Notes: generated by a model from the sequence alone, not told the origin. A stretch of 64,000 nucleotides of DNA from Vibrio sp. CB1-14 (GCF_040412085.2 NZ_CP115920.1:1054001-1118000), one strand, 5' to 3'; counted from the first letter of the stretch, positions 1 through 10,927 are shown. Numbers and translations are program-made.

Positions 1-51
1 CAAAAACAGTGCCGTCAATGTGTAAAACAGGCGACGAAAAAGTCTGTGCAT
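1..51 (-). CDS. lolB: LolB outer-membrane lipoprotein receptor, N-terminal end only (partial)
   Basis: Only the first 17 codons lie in the window, read leftward from an ATG at 51. They give a basic start (MHRLFRRL) followed by a hydrophobic run, which is how a signal peptide begins. Divergence from hemA is the usual place for lolB in gammaproteobacteria, where LolB receives lipoproteins from LolA and inserts them in the outer membrane. The lipobox and the body of the protein are outside the window, so the name rests on position plus a signal-peptide-like start. No strong ribosome binding site is visible. The 172 bases between this start and hemA hold no other gene. Confidence 0.55.
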   Translation of the reverse strand, partial: MHRLFRRLFYTLTALFL

Positions 52-223
52 AGGAAACTACTTACGTGATGGATTATTGTGCAAATTCAATACAATATTG
101 ACAGACTATAGCATCAATCCCACAAACTCAGGAAAACATATTGGTCAGAGTCTTTCAATAAGTGGTGCCATCAAGTAAAATTCTGCCCTATTTGTCAAAT
201 CTGTATCAGAGAATTCGCGTTAC

Positions 224-1483
224 ATGTCATTGCTTGCTATTGGTATTAACCACAATACAGCGTCAGTGGATCTGAGAGAAAAGGTGGCGTTCCCACCGGA
301 AAAACTCGACCGAGCATTGAATGAGCTGAGAGACAATGCCAAAGTCAATGGCTCGGTAATTTTGTCGACCTGTAACCGCACAGAAATCTACTGCGACACC
401 GGTGATACCAATAAAGCACAACTTATTGATTGGTTGGTGCGCTTTCACGACGTGCCAGCAGAGGAGTTAAAGCCTTCTTTGTATGTGTACGAAGAGCAAG
501 CGGCGATCAAACACTTAATGCGTGTGTCTTGTGGCCTAGATTCATTGGTACTGGGTGAGCCACAAATTCTTGGTCAAGTTAAACAAGCCTATAGCGACGC
601 TCGTGACCACCAATCGGTTGAAGGCGGTATAGAGAAGCTGTTCCAAAAGACCTTCTCTGTTGCGAAACGTGTTCGCACTGAAACCGAAATTGGTGGCAGT
701 GCGGTTTCTGTCGCTTATGCGGCAACGACACTGGCAAGACAGATCTTTGAATCTTTGGCGGACTCAACCGTGTTGCTGGTAGGCGCTGGTGAAACCATCG
801 AATTGGTTGCTAAGCACCTCGAAGGACAAGGCTGTAAAAAGATGATCGTCGCCAACCGAACCAAAGAGCGCGCAGAAGTGCTCGCCACCCAGTTCGGTGC
901 GCAGGTTATTGCGCTGAATGATATTCCCGAGGTATTGCCACAAGCCGATATCGTAATCAGTTCAACAGCGAGTCCATTGCCTATTATTGGTAAAGGCATG
1001 GTAGAGACCGCGATTAAGAAGCGCCGTTTTCAACCAATGCTGCTCATCGATATTGCTGTACCGCGTGACATTGAGTCACAAGTCGGCGAGCTAAATGATG
1101 CTTACCTTTACACCGTTGATGACCTACAGTCTATTGTCGATAGCAATATCGAGCAGCGTAAAGTAGAAGCCATTCAAGCTGAAGCGATTGTCAGCGAAGA
1201 GAGCGCGCAGTTTATGTCTTGGATGCGCTCATTGCAGGCAGTGGATAGTATTAGGCAGTATCGCAAACAAGCGAATGACACTAGACAAGATATACTTTCA
1301 AAAAGCTTACAAGCATTAGCAGCAGGGGGAGACCCAGAAAAAGTGCTGTTAGAGCTCAGTAATAAATTAACAAACAAGCTTATTCACGCGCCGACCAAAG
1401 CGCTGCAAGATGCTGCTGAGCAGGGTGAACCTGCAAAACTGGCAGTTATCCGACAGAGTTTGGGTTTAGACCAAACGAAATAA
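224..1483 (+). CDS. hemA: Glutamyl-tRNA reductase
   Basis: HemA reduces glutamyl-tRNA(Glu) to glutamate-1-semialdehyde with NADPH, the first committed step of C5-pathway tetrapyrrole synthesis in the cytosol. The 419-residue product has the normal family length. The catalytic cysteine sits in STCNRTE (Cys50), the tRNA/substrate domain carries [13 protein letters not shown] near residue 110, and the NADPH-binding fold follows at VLLVGAGE near residue 190. A helical dimerisation domain fills the C-terminus. It is first in a same-strand series with prfA 26 bases downstream, the common hemA-prfA-prmC arrangement. Identification is secure. Confidence 0.98.
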   Translation: MSLLAIGINHNTASVDLREKVAFPPEKLDRALNELRDNAKVNGSVILSTCNRTEIYCDTGDTNKAQLIDWLVRFHDVPAEELKPSLYVYEEQAAIKHLMRVSCGLDSLVLGEPQILGQVKQAYSDARDHQSVEGGIEKLFQKTFSVAKRVRTETEIGGSAVSVAYAATTLARQIFESLADSTVLLVGAGETIELVAKHLEGQGCKKMIVANRTKERAEVLATQFGAQVIALNDIPEVLPQADIVISSTASPLPIIGKGMVETAIKKRRFQPMLLIDIAVPRDIESQVGELNDAYLYTVDDLQSIVDSNIEQRKVEAIQAEAIVSEESAQFMSWMRSLQAVDSIRQYRKQANDTRQDILSKSLQALAAGGDPEKVLLELSNKLTNKLIHAPTKALQDAAEQGEPAKLAVIRQSLGLDQTK

Positions 1484-1509
1484 GCCTCACCCCGAGAAAA
1501 GACGCAATT

Positions 1510-2598
1510 ATGAAAGCCTCCATTCTAGTAAAATTGGAAACTCTGGTTGAACGCTATGAAGAAGTTCAACATTTACTTGGTGACCCTGGTGTTATCGGTG
1601 ATCAAGACAAGTTCCGTGCTCTATCGAAAGAGTACTCTCAGCTTGAAGAAGTGACCAAGTGTTTCCAAGCCTACCAGCAAGCGCAAGACGATCTTGAAGC
1701 GGCTGAAGAGATGGCAAAAGAAGACGATGCAGAAATGCGCGAAATGGCTCAAGAAGAGATCAAAGAAGCAAAAGCATCGATCGAAACGCTAGCGGACGAG
1801 CTGCAAATTCTTCTTCTTCCAAAAGATCCAAACGATGAGCGCAACTGTTTCCTAGAAATCCGTGCTGGCGCGGGTGGTGATGAAGCGGGTATCTTCGCGG
1901 GCAACCTATTCCGTATGTACTCTAAGTTTGCAGAGAAAAAAGGTTGGCGTATTGAGGTGATGAGCTGCAATGAGTCAGAGCAGGGCGGTTATAAAGAGAT
2001 GATCGCTAAAGTGTCTGGTGACGCAGTTTACGGCACAATGAAGTTTGAATCTGGTGGTCACCGTGTACAGCGTGTTCCAGAAACAGAATCGCAAGGTCGT
2101 GTTCACACGTCAGCATGTACTGTTGCGGTAATGCCTGAGATCCCAGAAGCGGATCTGCCAGAAATCAAAGCAGCGGATCTTAAGATTGATACCTTCCGTG
2201 CATCCGGCGCTGGTGGTCAGCACGTTAACACCACTGACTCTGCTATTCGTATTACCCACTTACCAACAGGTACAGTGGTAGAGTGTCAGGATGAGCGTTC
2301 ACAGCATAAGAACAAAGCGAAAGCGATGGCTGTACTAGCAGCACGTATCGTTCAAGCTGAAGAAGCTCGCCGTGCGGCAGAGGTTTCTGATGCTCGTCGT
2401 AACCTACTAGGTTCTGGTGACCGTAGTGACCGTATCCGTACTTACAACTACCCACAAGGCCGTGTGTCTGATCACCGCATCAACCTAACACTGTACCGTT
2501 TGAATGAAGTAATGGAAGGTGAAATGGCAAGCCTTATCGATCCAGTACTTCAAGAACACCAAGCGGATCAGCTGGCTGCGCTTGCAGAGAACCACTAA
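1510..2598 (+). CDS. prfA: Peptide chain release factor 1 (RF1)
   Basis: RF1 recognises UAA and UAG in the ribosomal A site and triggers hydrolysis of peptidyl-tRNA. The 362-residue protein has the universal GGQ motif ([12 protein letters not shown], Gln237), whose glutamine is methylated by PrmC, the product of the next gene. The RF1 codon-reading PxT tripeptide appears as PET in [11 protein letters not shown]. coli has PAT. The N-terminal helical domain is acidic and alanine-rich as usual. It lies between hemA and prmC, three bases from the latter. Confidence 0.98.
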   Translation: MKASILVKLETLVERYEEVQHLLGDPGVIGDQDKFRALSKEYSQLEEVTKCFQAYQQAQDDLEAAEEMAKEDDAEMREMAQEEIKEAKASIETLADELQILLLPKDPNDERNCFLEIRAGAGGDEAGIFAGNLFRMYSKFAEKKGWRIEVMSCNESEQGGYKEMIAKVSGDAVYGTMKFESGGHRVQRVPETESQGRVHTSACTVAVMPEIPEADLPEIKAADLKIDTFRASGAGGQHVNTTDSAIRITHLPTGTVVECQDERSQHKNKAKAMAVLAARIVQAEEARRAAEVSDARRNLLGSGDRSDRIRTYNYPQGRVSDHRINLTLYRLNEVMEGEMASLIDPVLQEHQADQLAALAENH

Positions 2599-2601
2599 TT
2601 C

Positions 2602-3456
2602 ATGTCGCTAGATATGTCTATAGAAGCGGTGCTCAAACGAGCATCGCTTGTTCTTTCTGAGTCAGGTAGTGACTCGCCAAGTCTAGATGCGGCAGTATTG
2701 CTCTGTCACGCCCTTGAAAAGCCGCGAAGCTACTTGCTTACTTGGCCAGAAAAAGAGCTAACCCCAGAGCAGGCGACTCAGTTAGATGCGCTAATGGCAA
2801 GACGCACCGCAGGTGAGCCAGTCGCGTATATTCTTGGCGAGCGAGAGTTTTGGTCATTGCCACTCAATGTTGCACCTAGCACGCTGATTCCAAGACCCGA
2901 TACCGAGCGTTTGGTTGAGCTTGCCCTAGATAAAGCGATGCTTATCGATGGTGATTTGCTTGATTTGGGCACGGGCACTGGCGCAATTGCGCTTGCTTTG
3001 GCATCGGAGCTTCCAAAACGTCAGCTTCAGGGGGTAGATTTTCAGCATGAGGCGGTTGAGCTTGCCAAAAGTAACGCCGACAAACTGAATATTGGTAATG
3101 TTCGCTTTGCTCAAGGCAGTTGGTTTGCGCCGATTGACCAGGGTCACAAGTTTGCGATTATTGTCTCCAACCCACCTTATATCGATGAAAACGACCCCCA
3201 TCTTTCTCAAGGGGATGTGCGTTTTGAACCATCGTCGGCATTAGTTGCAGAAAACAACGGTCTGGCCGATATAGAAACGATTACAGCGGCTGCGCCAAGT
3301 TATTTGCTTGATGGTGGCTGGCTTCTGTTCGAACACGGCTTTGAGCAGGGAGACGCGGTAAGACGCATCATGGAGCTCCATGGTTTTACCGAAGTTACTA
3401 CAGAGAAAGACTACGCCAACAATGATAGAGTGACACTCGGAAAGTGGCACCCATAA
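2602..3456 (+). CDS. prmC: Release factor glutamine N5-methyltransferase
   Basis: PrmC methylates the GGQ glutamine of RF1 and RF2 using S-adenosylmethionine. The product (284 residues from the first ATG) has the SAM-binding loop LLDLGTGTGAIALALA near residue 120 and the amide-methyltransferase signature NPPYI near residue 190. Two starts are plausible: ATG 2602, three bases after prfA, or ATG 2614, which begins MSIEAVLKRAS. Neither has a good Shine-Dalgarno sequence, in line with translation coupled to prfA. Function and substrate fit the neighbour exactly. Confidence 0.97.
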   Translation: MSLDMSIEAVLKRASLVLSESGSDSPSLDAAVLLCHALEKPRSYLLTWPEKELTPEQATQLDALMARRTAGEPVAYILGEREFWSLPLNVAPSTLIPRPDTERLVELALDKAMLIDGDLLDLGTGTGAIALALASELPKRQLQGVDFQHEAVELAKSNADKLNIGNVRFAQGSWFAPIDQGHKFAIIVSNPPYIDENDPHLSQGDVRFEPSSALVAENNGLADIETITAAAPSYLLDGGWLLFEHGFEQGDAVRRIMELHGFTEVTTEKDYANNDRVTLGKWHP

Positions 3457-3486
3457 CAACCAAAAGAAAGTAAGAGAGACGCTCAT

Positions 3487-3870
3487 ATGTATGAAGGATT
3501 AAAGCATTTTCACTTGTTGACGATTGCGATTTCAGTGGCCTTATTGTCGGTTCGATACGGACTGATGATGATGAATTCTCCAAAAGTGAATTTACCGTTC
3601 CTAAAACGCTTCCCACACATCAACGACTCTCTTTTATTGCTTTCTGGTTTTGGCCTTATTGCTTACACCGGCTTTGTCCCTTTTACTGATGCAGCGCCGT
3701 GGATGACAGAGAAAGTAACCTGCATTATGGCCTATTTTGCATTGGCCTTTTTCACGTTAAAGCTGGCAAAGAACAATTTATTAAGAACATGCGCCTTTTT
3801 TGGTGCGCTAGGGTGGCTATTGATGGCAGCGAAGATTGCCATGTTAAAAACGCCATTCCTAATGGGGTAA
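3487..3870 (+). CDS. SirB2-family inner-membrane protein
   Basis: A 127-residue, very hydrophobic protein with about four membrane segments and few polar stretches. Length, the start with YEGLKHFH and the position between prmC and a SirB1-type gene match the SirB2 (invasion-gene-expression up-regulator) family, whose biochemical role is not established. A clear ribosome binding site (AAGAGAGACG region) precedes ATG 3487. The next gene begins 3 bases after its stop, so the two are probably co-transcribed. Confidence 0.85.
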   Translation: MYEGLKHFHLLTIAISVALLSVRYGLMMMNSPKVNLPFLKRFPHINDSLLLLSGFGLIAYTGFVPFTDAAPWMTEKVTCIMAYFALAFFTLKLAKNNLLRTCAFFGALGWLLMAAKIAMLKTPFLMG

Positions 3871-3873
3871 ACC

Positions 3874-5552
<1,679 letters not shown>

Positions 5553-5575
5553 TCTCTAGCGATTCAATAGAAAAC

Positions 5576-5607
5576 AAAAAGCCAGCTTGTTATCAAGCTG
5601 GCTTTTT
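5576..5607 (+). terminator. Rho-independent terminator after kdsA
   Basis: A perfect 9-bp stem, GCCAGCTTG / CAAGCTGGC, with loop TTAT, is preceded by an A-run and followed by TTTTT. It lies just after the kdsA stop and should end transcription of the hemA-kdsA unit. Confidence 0.93.
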
Positions 5608-5755
5608 CATGTTAACTAATCCTGTTGGGCAATCGTTTCTTCGCAGAAAAATTGATCTTAACTGGTTGAATAGCTCGCTCTGTAGCGTCTCTATCCAGTA
5701 CAGTTTCCGAGCAGCAACATATATTACTGACTATTATGCCAACGAGTTTATATCA

Positions 5756-5777
5756 ACTTGTGATATAGATTACATAA
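5756..5777. promoter_or_regulatory. Probable CRP site in the nutA upstream region
   Basis: TGTGA-N6-TTACA at 5759-5774 differs from the CRP core TGTGA-N6-TCACA by one base, and the centre (TATAGAT) also resembles the consensus. It lies about 155 bases before the nutA ATG. The whole interval from the kdsA terminator to nutA (5608-5931) holds no convincing gene. It is AT-rich, as a promoter region would be. Activation of nutA by CRP is inferred. Confidence 0.6.
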
Positions 5778-5931
5778 AAGTGAAATCAGAATGTTATGTT
5801 TGATAGCTTACTTTAAACTAACGCAAATTTTGTCGATGTTTTTCTTGGCATTTTAAAATGCTTATCGGCAAAAAGTGAGTTATTTCAATATGCTCTAGGC
5901 AGTGGATCCCCAAAGTTCAAAAGGTATGACA

Positions 5932-7596
5932 ATGAAAAAAAGCCTTATGTTTAAGTCCGTACTCAGTGCGGCTATTATCGCGTCACTAGCAGGATGCGCA
6001 ACTCAACCCGAGCAAGAATGGAATGCTGATGAAACGTATAAGCTAACCATCCTGCATACCAATGACCATCACGGTCGCTTCTGGCAAAACAAATATGGCG
6101 AATATGGCATGGCAGCGCGTAAGACGCTAATCGACCAAATTCGTTCAGACGTGGAAGCAGAAGGCGGTAGCGTATTGCTACTTTCTGGTGGTGATATCAA
6201 CACGGGTGTGCCAGAGTCTGATCTTCAAGACGCTGAGCCAGACTTCAAAGGCATGAGCATGATTGGTTACGATGCGATGGCGCTAGGTAACCACGAATTT
6301 GATAACCCACTTGAGGTTCTGTTTAAACAGAAAGAGTGGGCAAACTTCCCAATGTTGTCTGCCAACATCTACGACAAAGAAACCGGCGAGCGCCTGTTTG
6401 ATGCTTACCACATGTTTGATAAGCAAGGCATCAAGATCGCGGTTATCGGTCTAACGACAGAAGATACGGCAAAAATTGGTAACCCTGAGTACATCGGTGG
6501 CATTGAATTCCGCGATCCAAAAGTAGAAGCGAAAAAGCTTATCGCTGAACTAAAAGAGACAGAAAAACCTGATCTTATTTTCGCCGTTACTCACATGGGT
6601 CACTATGAAAATGGTCAACGCGGTGTTAACGCACCAGGTGACGTAGCACTAGCACGTTACTTGAATGAAGGCGAATTAGACATGATTGTGGGTGGTCACT
6701 CACAAGAGCCTGTATGTATGGAAGGACCAAATGTCGTTAAGAAGAACTTCAAGCCGAGCGATGAATGTAAGCCTGATATTCAAAACGGTACTTGGATTGT
6801 TCAAGCGTACGAGTGGGGTAAATACGTCGGCCGTGCGGACTATGAGTTCAAAAACGGCGAGCTGAACATGGTGAGCTACGATCTTATTCCTGTGAACTTG
6901 AAGAAAAAAGTCAAAGTTGATGGTAAGAAGCAGCGCGTATTGGTTGAAGATGAAATCAAGCAAGATGCAGAGCTACTCGCTTTCCTATCACCATTCCAAG
7001 AAAAAGGCCAAGAGCAGCTAGGGGCTAAAATTGCTGACACAAACGGCAAGCTTGAAGGTGACCGTAATGTCGTTCGCTTTAGCCAAACTAACCTAGGTCG
7101 TTTGATTGGTACTGCACACATGGAACGCGCAAAAGCGGACTTTGCTGTGATGAACTCTGGTGGTGTCCGTGATTCTATCGCTGAAGGTGATGTCACTTAT
7201 AAAGATGTACTGATCGTTCAGCCATTTGGCAACATCATCACTTATACAGACATGACAGGTGCAGAAGTTCTTGATTACCTAAATGTTGTTGCGACAAAAC
7301 CAGTCGACTCAGGTGCTTATGCTCAGTTCGCTGGCATTGAAATGACAGTGGGTAAAGAGTCGGTTTCTAACGTTGTTATTAATGGCAAAGCGCTGGATCC
7401 TAAAGCGACTTACCGCTTTACCGTTCCAAGCTTTAATGCGGCAGGTGGCGATGGCTATCCAAAACTGACAGGTCACGCAGGTCACGTCAACACAGGCTTT
7501 GTTGATGCAGAAGTACTAAAAGAGTACCTAGAAGCGAACAGCCCAATTGATGTGAACAAGTATCAGCCAAAAGGCGAAATTGTTTATAAAAACTAG
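5932..7596 (+). CDS. nutA: 5'-nucleotidase lipoprotein (NutA/UshA family)
   Basis: The enzyme removes phosphate from extracellular nucleotides so that the nucleoside can be taken up. I chose ATG 5932, which gives 554 residues and a lipoprotein signal peptide (MKKSLMFKSV, lipobox LAGC); AAGG lies 7-10 bases upstream. An in-frame GTG at 5902 would spoil the signal peptide. Metal ligands are visible in LHTNDHHG, LSGGDINTG and ALGNHEFDN. The C-terminal nucleotide-binding domain includes MNSGGVRDSI and FNAAGGDGYP. Lipid anchoring matches Vibrio 5'-nucleotidases rather than soluble UshA of E. coli. A terminator follows, and a CRP-like site lies upstream. Confidence 0.95.
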   Translation: MKKSLMFKSVLSAAIIASLAGCATQPEQEWNADETYKLTILHTNDHHGRFWQNKYGEYGMAARKTLIDQIRSDVEAEGGSVLLLSGGDINTGVPESDLQDAEPDFKGMSMIGYDAMALGNHEFDNPLEVLFKQKEWANFPMLSANIYDKETGERLFDAYHMFDKQGIKIAVIGLTTEDTAKIGNPEYIGGIEFRDPKVEAKKLIAELKETEKPDLIFAVTHMGHYENGQRGVNAPGDVALARYLNEGELDMIVGGHSQEPVCMEGPNVVKKNFKPSDECKPDIQNGTWIVQAYEWGKYVGRADYEFKNGELNMVSYDLIPVNLKKKVKVDGKKQRVLVEDEIKQDAELLAFLSPFQEKGQEQLGAKIADTNGKLEGDRNVVRFSQTNLGRLIGTAHMERAKADFAVMNSGGVRDSIAEGDVTYKDVLIVQPFGNIITYTDMTGAEVLDYLNVVATKPVDSGAYAQFAGIEMTVGKESVSNVVINGKALDPKATYRFTVPSFNAAGGDGYPKLTGHAGHVNTGFVDAEVLKEYLEANSPIDVNKYQPKGEIVYKN

Positions 7597-7625
7597 ACTT
7601 TAACTGGTTTTTATTCAATAAATAG

Positions 7626-7652
7626 AACGGTGCCGAAAGGCGCCGTTTTTTT
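7626..7652 (+). terminator. Rho-independent terminator after nutA
   Basis: AACGGTGCC, loop GAAA, GGCGCCGTT and a seven-T run form a classical terminator with a stable GNRA-type loop. It ends only 25 bases before the ybaK start, so ybaK must have its own promoter or rely on read-through. Confidence 0.93.
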
Positions 7653-7676
7653 GGTCTGCGAGTTTTGGAGTAAGCA

Positions 7677-8153
7677 ATGACCCCGGCAATCAACCTAGCA
7701 AAAAAGAAGAAAATCACTCACACCGTTCATCAATACGATCACGATCCTCGCCATGAGAGTTATGGTTTGGAAGCGGTAGAAGCACTAGGGCAAGATCCCG
7801 CCACTGTATTTAAAACCTTACTGTTTGCTATCAACGGTGAACCGAAGAATTTAGCCGTTGCCGTTATTCCTGTGGCAGAAAAGCTCAATTTGAAGTTGGC
7901 AGCGAAAGCCGCTGGTGGTAAAAAGGCCGACATGGCAGATAAAGACATTGCCCAGAAAACAACAGGTTATGTACTTGGTGGTATTAGCCCTTTAGGCCAA
8001 AAGAAAGCATTACCGACGTTTATTCACAGCTCCGCCGAGAGCCTAGAAGCGATGTGTGTGAGTGCAGGAAAACGCGGGTTGGAGATTGAGTTAGCACCGA
8101 CTGATTTGGCGGCACTAACTCGAGCGAAATTTGTGAACTTATGTGAAGCTTAA
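7677..8153 (+). CDS. ybaK: Cys-tRNA(Pro)/Cys-tRNA(Cys) deacylase YbaK
   Basis: YbaK hydrolyses cysteine misattached to tRNA(Pro), backing up proofreading by prolyl-tRNA synthetase. The 158-residue single-domain protein has the usual length and family features: an N-terminal HxYxHDP stretch, VFKTLLF near residue 45, the lysine-rich segment KKADMADKDIAQKTTGYVLGG and GGISPLGQKK near residue 100. The start is ATG 7677 behind TTTTGGAG. Its 3' end faces the unknown leftward unit at 8159-9021, five bases away. Confidence 0.95.
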   Translation: MTPAINLAKKKKITHTVHQYDHDPRHESYGLEAVEALGQDPATVFKTLLFAINGEPKNLAVAVIPVAEKLNLKLAAKAAGGKKADMADKDIAQKTTGYVLGGISPLGQKKALPTFIHSSAESLEAMCVSAGKRGLEIELAPTDLAALTRAKFVNLCEA

Positions 8154-8158
8154 GTTAC

Positions 8159-8497
8159 TTAAATAGCCTTCACTTTCATTAGCACGTAAATGGTTAGCTG
8201 CGAGATAGCCAGTACGACAAGATTTTCTCTTAGAGTAAGTAGGCTTTCCCATTGAAGGTAAGAAATATAGTTAGAGGTCAGGCAGTAAATTAGAGACGTA
8301 AACGCCGCTACAGCAGATTTTGAACGTGTAATGCCGACATTAATAGATGTACATTGCTTCGCGATGATAAAGGCTAAAACTAGGGCGGCAATATTGTTTC
8401 CTTGGAGCATAGAGAGCGAGAGTACATCCCCCAATATTACCGAGAAGGTAACTAAGATAAGATAGCTAAACGCAATTACTGAAATGTACTTAGTCAT
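8159..8497 (-). CDS. Unrecognised small membrane protein, downstream member of a coupled pair
   Basis: I do not recognise this 112-residue protein. Nearly all of it is hydrophobic, with about four likely membrane segments (around residues 4-25, 33-52, 62-82 and 89-110) and very short loops. Its ATG overlaps the stop codon of the upstream gene in the arrangement TAATG, so translation is almost certainly coupled to it. The neighbours ybaK and rluF are core genes, so this pair looks like an accessory insertion between them. No catalytic motif is visible and I propose no function. Confidence 0.7.
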   Translation of the reverse strand: MTKYISVIAFSYLILVTFSVILGDVLSLSMLQGNNIAALVLAFIIAKQCTSINVGITRSKSAVAAFTSLIYCLTSNYISYLQWESLLTLRENLVVLAISQLTIYVLMKVKAI

Positions 8498-9021
8498 TAA
8501 ATACGTCTCTCGAGCTCATTAGAGTATTTTTGGGTTTCGTAATATGAAAACTCATGTACACCTATCAACGCAATGGAAGCGATTAATGTCGCTAAGTTTC
8601 CAGAACTTGCGCCGTTTTTTATGATCATCCAAGCGGAGCCTGCGGTACCGTATAGACCTGGGTTTGCGCCTACAATGCTAGACCATCGATTGAATTGATT
8701 GTGAAACTTTAGAAGCTCTGCCAGTTCTTCATTTGTTAGTGACCATTCAGCCCATTGTGGGTTTATCAACGCGTCTGTGCATTTAGAGATCAGAGAGCTT
8801 TTCAATTGATTGTGTTCTAGCTGGTGGATGGAAAGCATAGCTTGTTGGCGAGATTGCCTGTCAAGCTGTCGATACATGATAGTACCAGCCATAGCCAAGG
8901 ATATTTTTGATGCGTCGCCTTGTGCTAGATGAAGAGGAATATTGAGTATGCTGCTTAGATATCGAACCGCTTCTGTGTTGTTTTTGGGAAGATTATATCT
9001 AGCTAGAAAGTCGCTTTTCAT
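8497..9021 (-). CDS. Unrecognised 174-residue protein, upstream member of a coupled pair
   Basis: The preferred start is ATG 9021 (MKSDFLARYNLPKN); an in-frame TTG at 9051 would add ten residues encoded by a perfect hairpin. The first 130 residues look soluble and helical, with NTEAVRYLSSILNIPLHLAQGD near the N-terminus. Near the C-terminus is a short hydrophobic stretch (NLATLIASIALIGVHEF) followed by a charged tail. I recognise no family. The product is paired with a polytopic membrane protein through a one-base TAATG overlap, which suggests that the two act together at the membrane; that is inference. Confidence 0.72.
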   Translation of the reverse strand: MKSDFLARYNLPKNNTEAVRYLSSILNIPLHLAQGDASKISLAMAGTIMYRQLDRQSRQQAMLSIHQLEHNQLKSSLISKCTDALINPQWAEWSLTNEELAELLKFHNQFNRWSSIVGANPGLYGTAGSAWMIIKNGASSGNLATLIASIALIGVHEFSYYETQKYSNELERRI

Positions 9022-9052
9022 ATTGAGCCCTAATCGAAGTTTAGGGCTCAAT
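9022..9052 (-). promoter_or_regulatory. Perfect hairpin covering the ribosome binding site of the unknown pair
   Basis: ATTGAGCCCTAA (9022-9033) and TTAGGGCTCAAT (9041-9052) are exact reverse complements separated by seven bases. On the minus strand the second arm runs directly into ATG 9021 and contains the only Shine-Dalgarno-like sequence (AGGG). Folded, the RNA would hide the ribosome binding site. There is no T-run, so it is not a normal terminator. Control of translation is inferred. Confidence 0.6.
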
Positions 9053-9143
9053 TACAACTTATAGTTACCTTGCTAACCTATTTGTCAAATTGAACGCTGC
9101 GAGGCGTATCAATCAAAGTAGTAATATCGTTACTTAGGATTTA

Positions 9144-10274
9144 CTACTTTTTCAGCGACAAAGTCCCACCGACACGAGGCTTACGTTGTCCCGAATCTGA
9201 CTGACTGGATTTCGGGCTGACGGGCTTTTTAGCTACAGGTTTGGCTGGGCGAGATTTATTACCAGAATGACTCGGTTTACGCTGGCTAGGTTTGCCTCCA
9301 CGACCACCTTCATCACTGCGTTGGTTGTCTGAATCAGAATGACGACGCTTGCTTGGGCTACGGCGGTACTCATCGGCACCGTGACCAGAATACGTTTTCA
9401 TGTTGTCACGGTTGTTGCGACTCGCTGAGCGCGGGTTTCTGCCGTCACGCTGGTTCTTCTCAAACTCAGCTTCTCGACGCGCATCGTGCAACTTAGCATC
9501 GGTAGCCTTAGTGATACGGCGACCCTTAGCGTCTTTGCGTGAAGCCTCTTCTGTACTGACAGAGCCCTCACACATGCGCAGAATTTCTGCCACTTCTTCA
9601 TCGCTTAGGTAACGCCATTTACCGTTAGGAATGCCATCGATAGAGATGTTCATAATGCGCACGCGACGCAGCTTTAGAACGTCATAGCCTAGCGCTTCAC
9701 ACATACGGCGGATCTGACGGTTGAGGCCTTGTGTCAGCGTAATACGGAACGAGAACTTGGTCTCTTGCTCAACTTTACACGGCAAAGTGACGGTATCAAG
9801 GATAGCGACACCTGCGCCCATCTTTTTGATGAAGTCTTTGGTGATCGGCTTATCGACGCGGACGACGTACTCTTTTTCGTGGTTGTTGCCAGCACGAAGG
9901 ATCTTATTCACGATGTCACCGTCATTGGTTAAGAAGATAAGACCATCGGAAGGTTTATCTAATCGGCCAATAGGGAAGATACGCTTGTGGTGACCAACAA
10001 AGTCGACAATGTTTCCAGGTACATCACGCTCGGTAGTACAGGTGATACCTGTCGGCTTGTTTAGGGCGATGTAGATCGGCTTTTCCTTGCTACGAACAGG
10101 TTTACCATCAATCTCAACATCATCGCCAGGTAGCACCTTTGTGCCCATTTCCGGCACCTTGCCATTGATCGTTACGCGTTGCTGCTCAATGAGCCTATCC
10201 GCTTCACGACGCGAGCAAAAGCCCGTTTCACTGATGTATTTGTTGAGACGTTTTCCGTCAGCAGGGTTCGACAT
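9144..10274 (-). CDS. rluF: 23S rRNA pseudouridine synthase RluF with a long basic tail
   Basis: RluF converts U2604 of 23S rRNA to pseudouridine. The 376-residue product begins with an S4 RNA-binding domain ([19 protein letters not shown]). The catalytic domain has [10 protein letters not shown], with Asp106 as the expected nucleophile, and [18 protein letters not shown]. Close agreement with E. coli RluF (for example [21 protein letters not shown]) separates it from RluB and RluE. From about residue 245 there is a tail of some 130 residues rich in Arg, Ser, Lys, Asp and Gly, longer than the E. coli tail and apparently disordered. Confidence 0.93.
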   Translation of the reverse strand: MSNPADGKRLNKYISETGFCSRREADRLIEQQRVTINGKVPEMGTKVLPGDDVEIDGKPVRSKEKPIYIALNKPTGITCTTERDVPGNIVDFVGHHKRIFPIGRLDKPSDGLIFLTNDGDIVNKILRAGNNHEKEYVVRVDKPITKDFIKKMGAGVAILDTVTLPCKVEQETKFSFRITLTQGLNRQIRRMCEALGYDVLKLRRVRIMNISIDGIPNGKWRYLSDEEVAEILRMCEGSVSTEEASRKDAKGRRITKATDAKLHDARREAEFEKNQRDGRNPRSASRNNRDNMKTYSGHGADEYRRSPSKRRHSDSDNQRSDEGGRGGKPSQRKPSHSGNKSRPAKPVAKKPVSPKSSQSDSGQRKPRVGGTLSLKK

Positions 10275-10345
10275 GCGAGGTTATCACTCTATGTTGGTCA
10301 GTTTTAAAGGTCGCGTATTTTATACCCAACCCAGCGTTAAGTCAC

Positions 10346-10927
10346 TTAACTCGTGCGTTTTTGATGGCGTTCGCGATTCTCAAGCTTCTTTTCTTGGCTC
10401 TTTCGAAGCATGACATACACTGCACCACTACCACCATGAAAGCGTTGGGCGCTATGAACACACTGGACATCTTTGATTTGCGTTAGCCAGTTTGCCAAGT
10501 AGCTTTTCATAAGAGCGGGCGGGTTTGAACGCTCCCCGCGGCCATGGACAATAATCACGGTGCGAATATCCATGCGCATACATTGCTGCAAGAACTTAAT
10601 CACCTCATCACGAGCTTCTTTCAGTGTTCGCCTGTGTAAGTCGAGTTTAGCTTGAAGTGGGTACTTGCCTAGTCTGAGCTTGCGATACACCCCCTCCTGC
10701 ACACCATCACGCTTGAACTCGATAATGTCGTCAGGCTTGACCATAGGTGCATAGTCGATGGAGAGATATTCAGGGTCTTGCTCAGATAGCCAAAGTGCGG
10801 CTTGGCGCTTTGCTATTTGCGCGTCAGAAACCTGGTGGGACTTTTTCAGTTCGACGGTGTCGTGCTGGATAGGCTTTACATCGCCCATCATTTGTTGAAA
10901 TAGGTCTAGGTCATCGTCTTGAGACAT
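10346..10927 (-). CDS. smrA: Smr-domain DNA endonuclease SmrA
   Basis: A 193-residue protein whose C-terminal half is a Smr domain: LDLHRRTLKEARDEV, then VIIVHGRGE (the HGxG-type motif) and HGGSGAVYVMLR. The N-terminal portion (DLDLFQQMMGDVKPI, and FKRDGVQEGVYRKLRLGKYP) and the ending QEKKLENRERHQKR follow E. coli SmrA (YdaL) rather than SmrB. Smr domains of this class nick DNA or cleave RNA; the physiological substrate is not settled. The gene is leftward, between rluF and the DUF3149 gene. Confidence 0.9.
   Translation of the reverse strand: MSQDDDLDLFQQMMGDVKPIQHDTVELKKSHQVSDAQIAKRQAALWLSEQDPEYLSIDYAPMVKPDDIIEFKRDGVQEGVYRKLRLGKYPLQAKLDLHRRTLKEARDEVIKFLQQCMRMDIRTVIIVHGRGERSNPPALMKSYLANWLTQIKDVQCVHSAQRFHGGSGAVYVMLRKSQEKKLENRERHQKRTS

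Noticed and set aside
5609..5803. 64-codon open frame after the kdsA terminator
   Set aside because: It starts in the terminator tail with no ribosome binding site, has an unbiased composition, and covers the likely CRP site. I treat the region as non-coding.
9022..9052. Hairpin as an integron attC site
   Set aside because: The Vibrio attC sites are longer and carry RYYYAAC/GTTRRRY core sites, and no integrase or cassette array is present. The 12-bp stem alone does not qualify.
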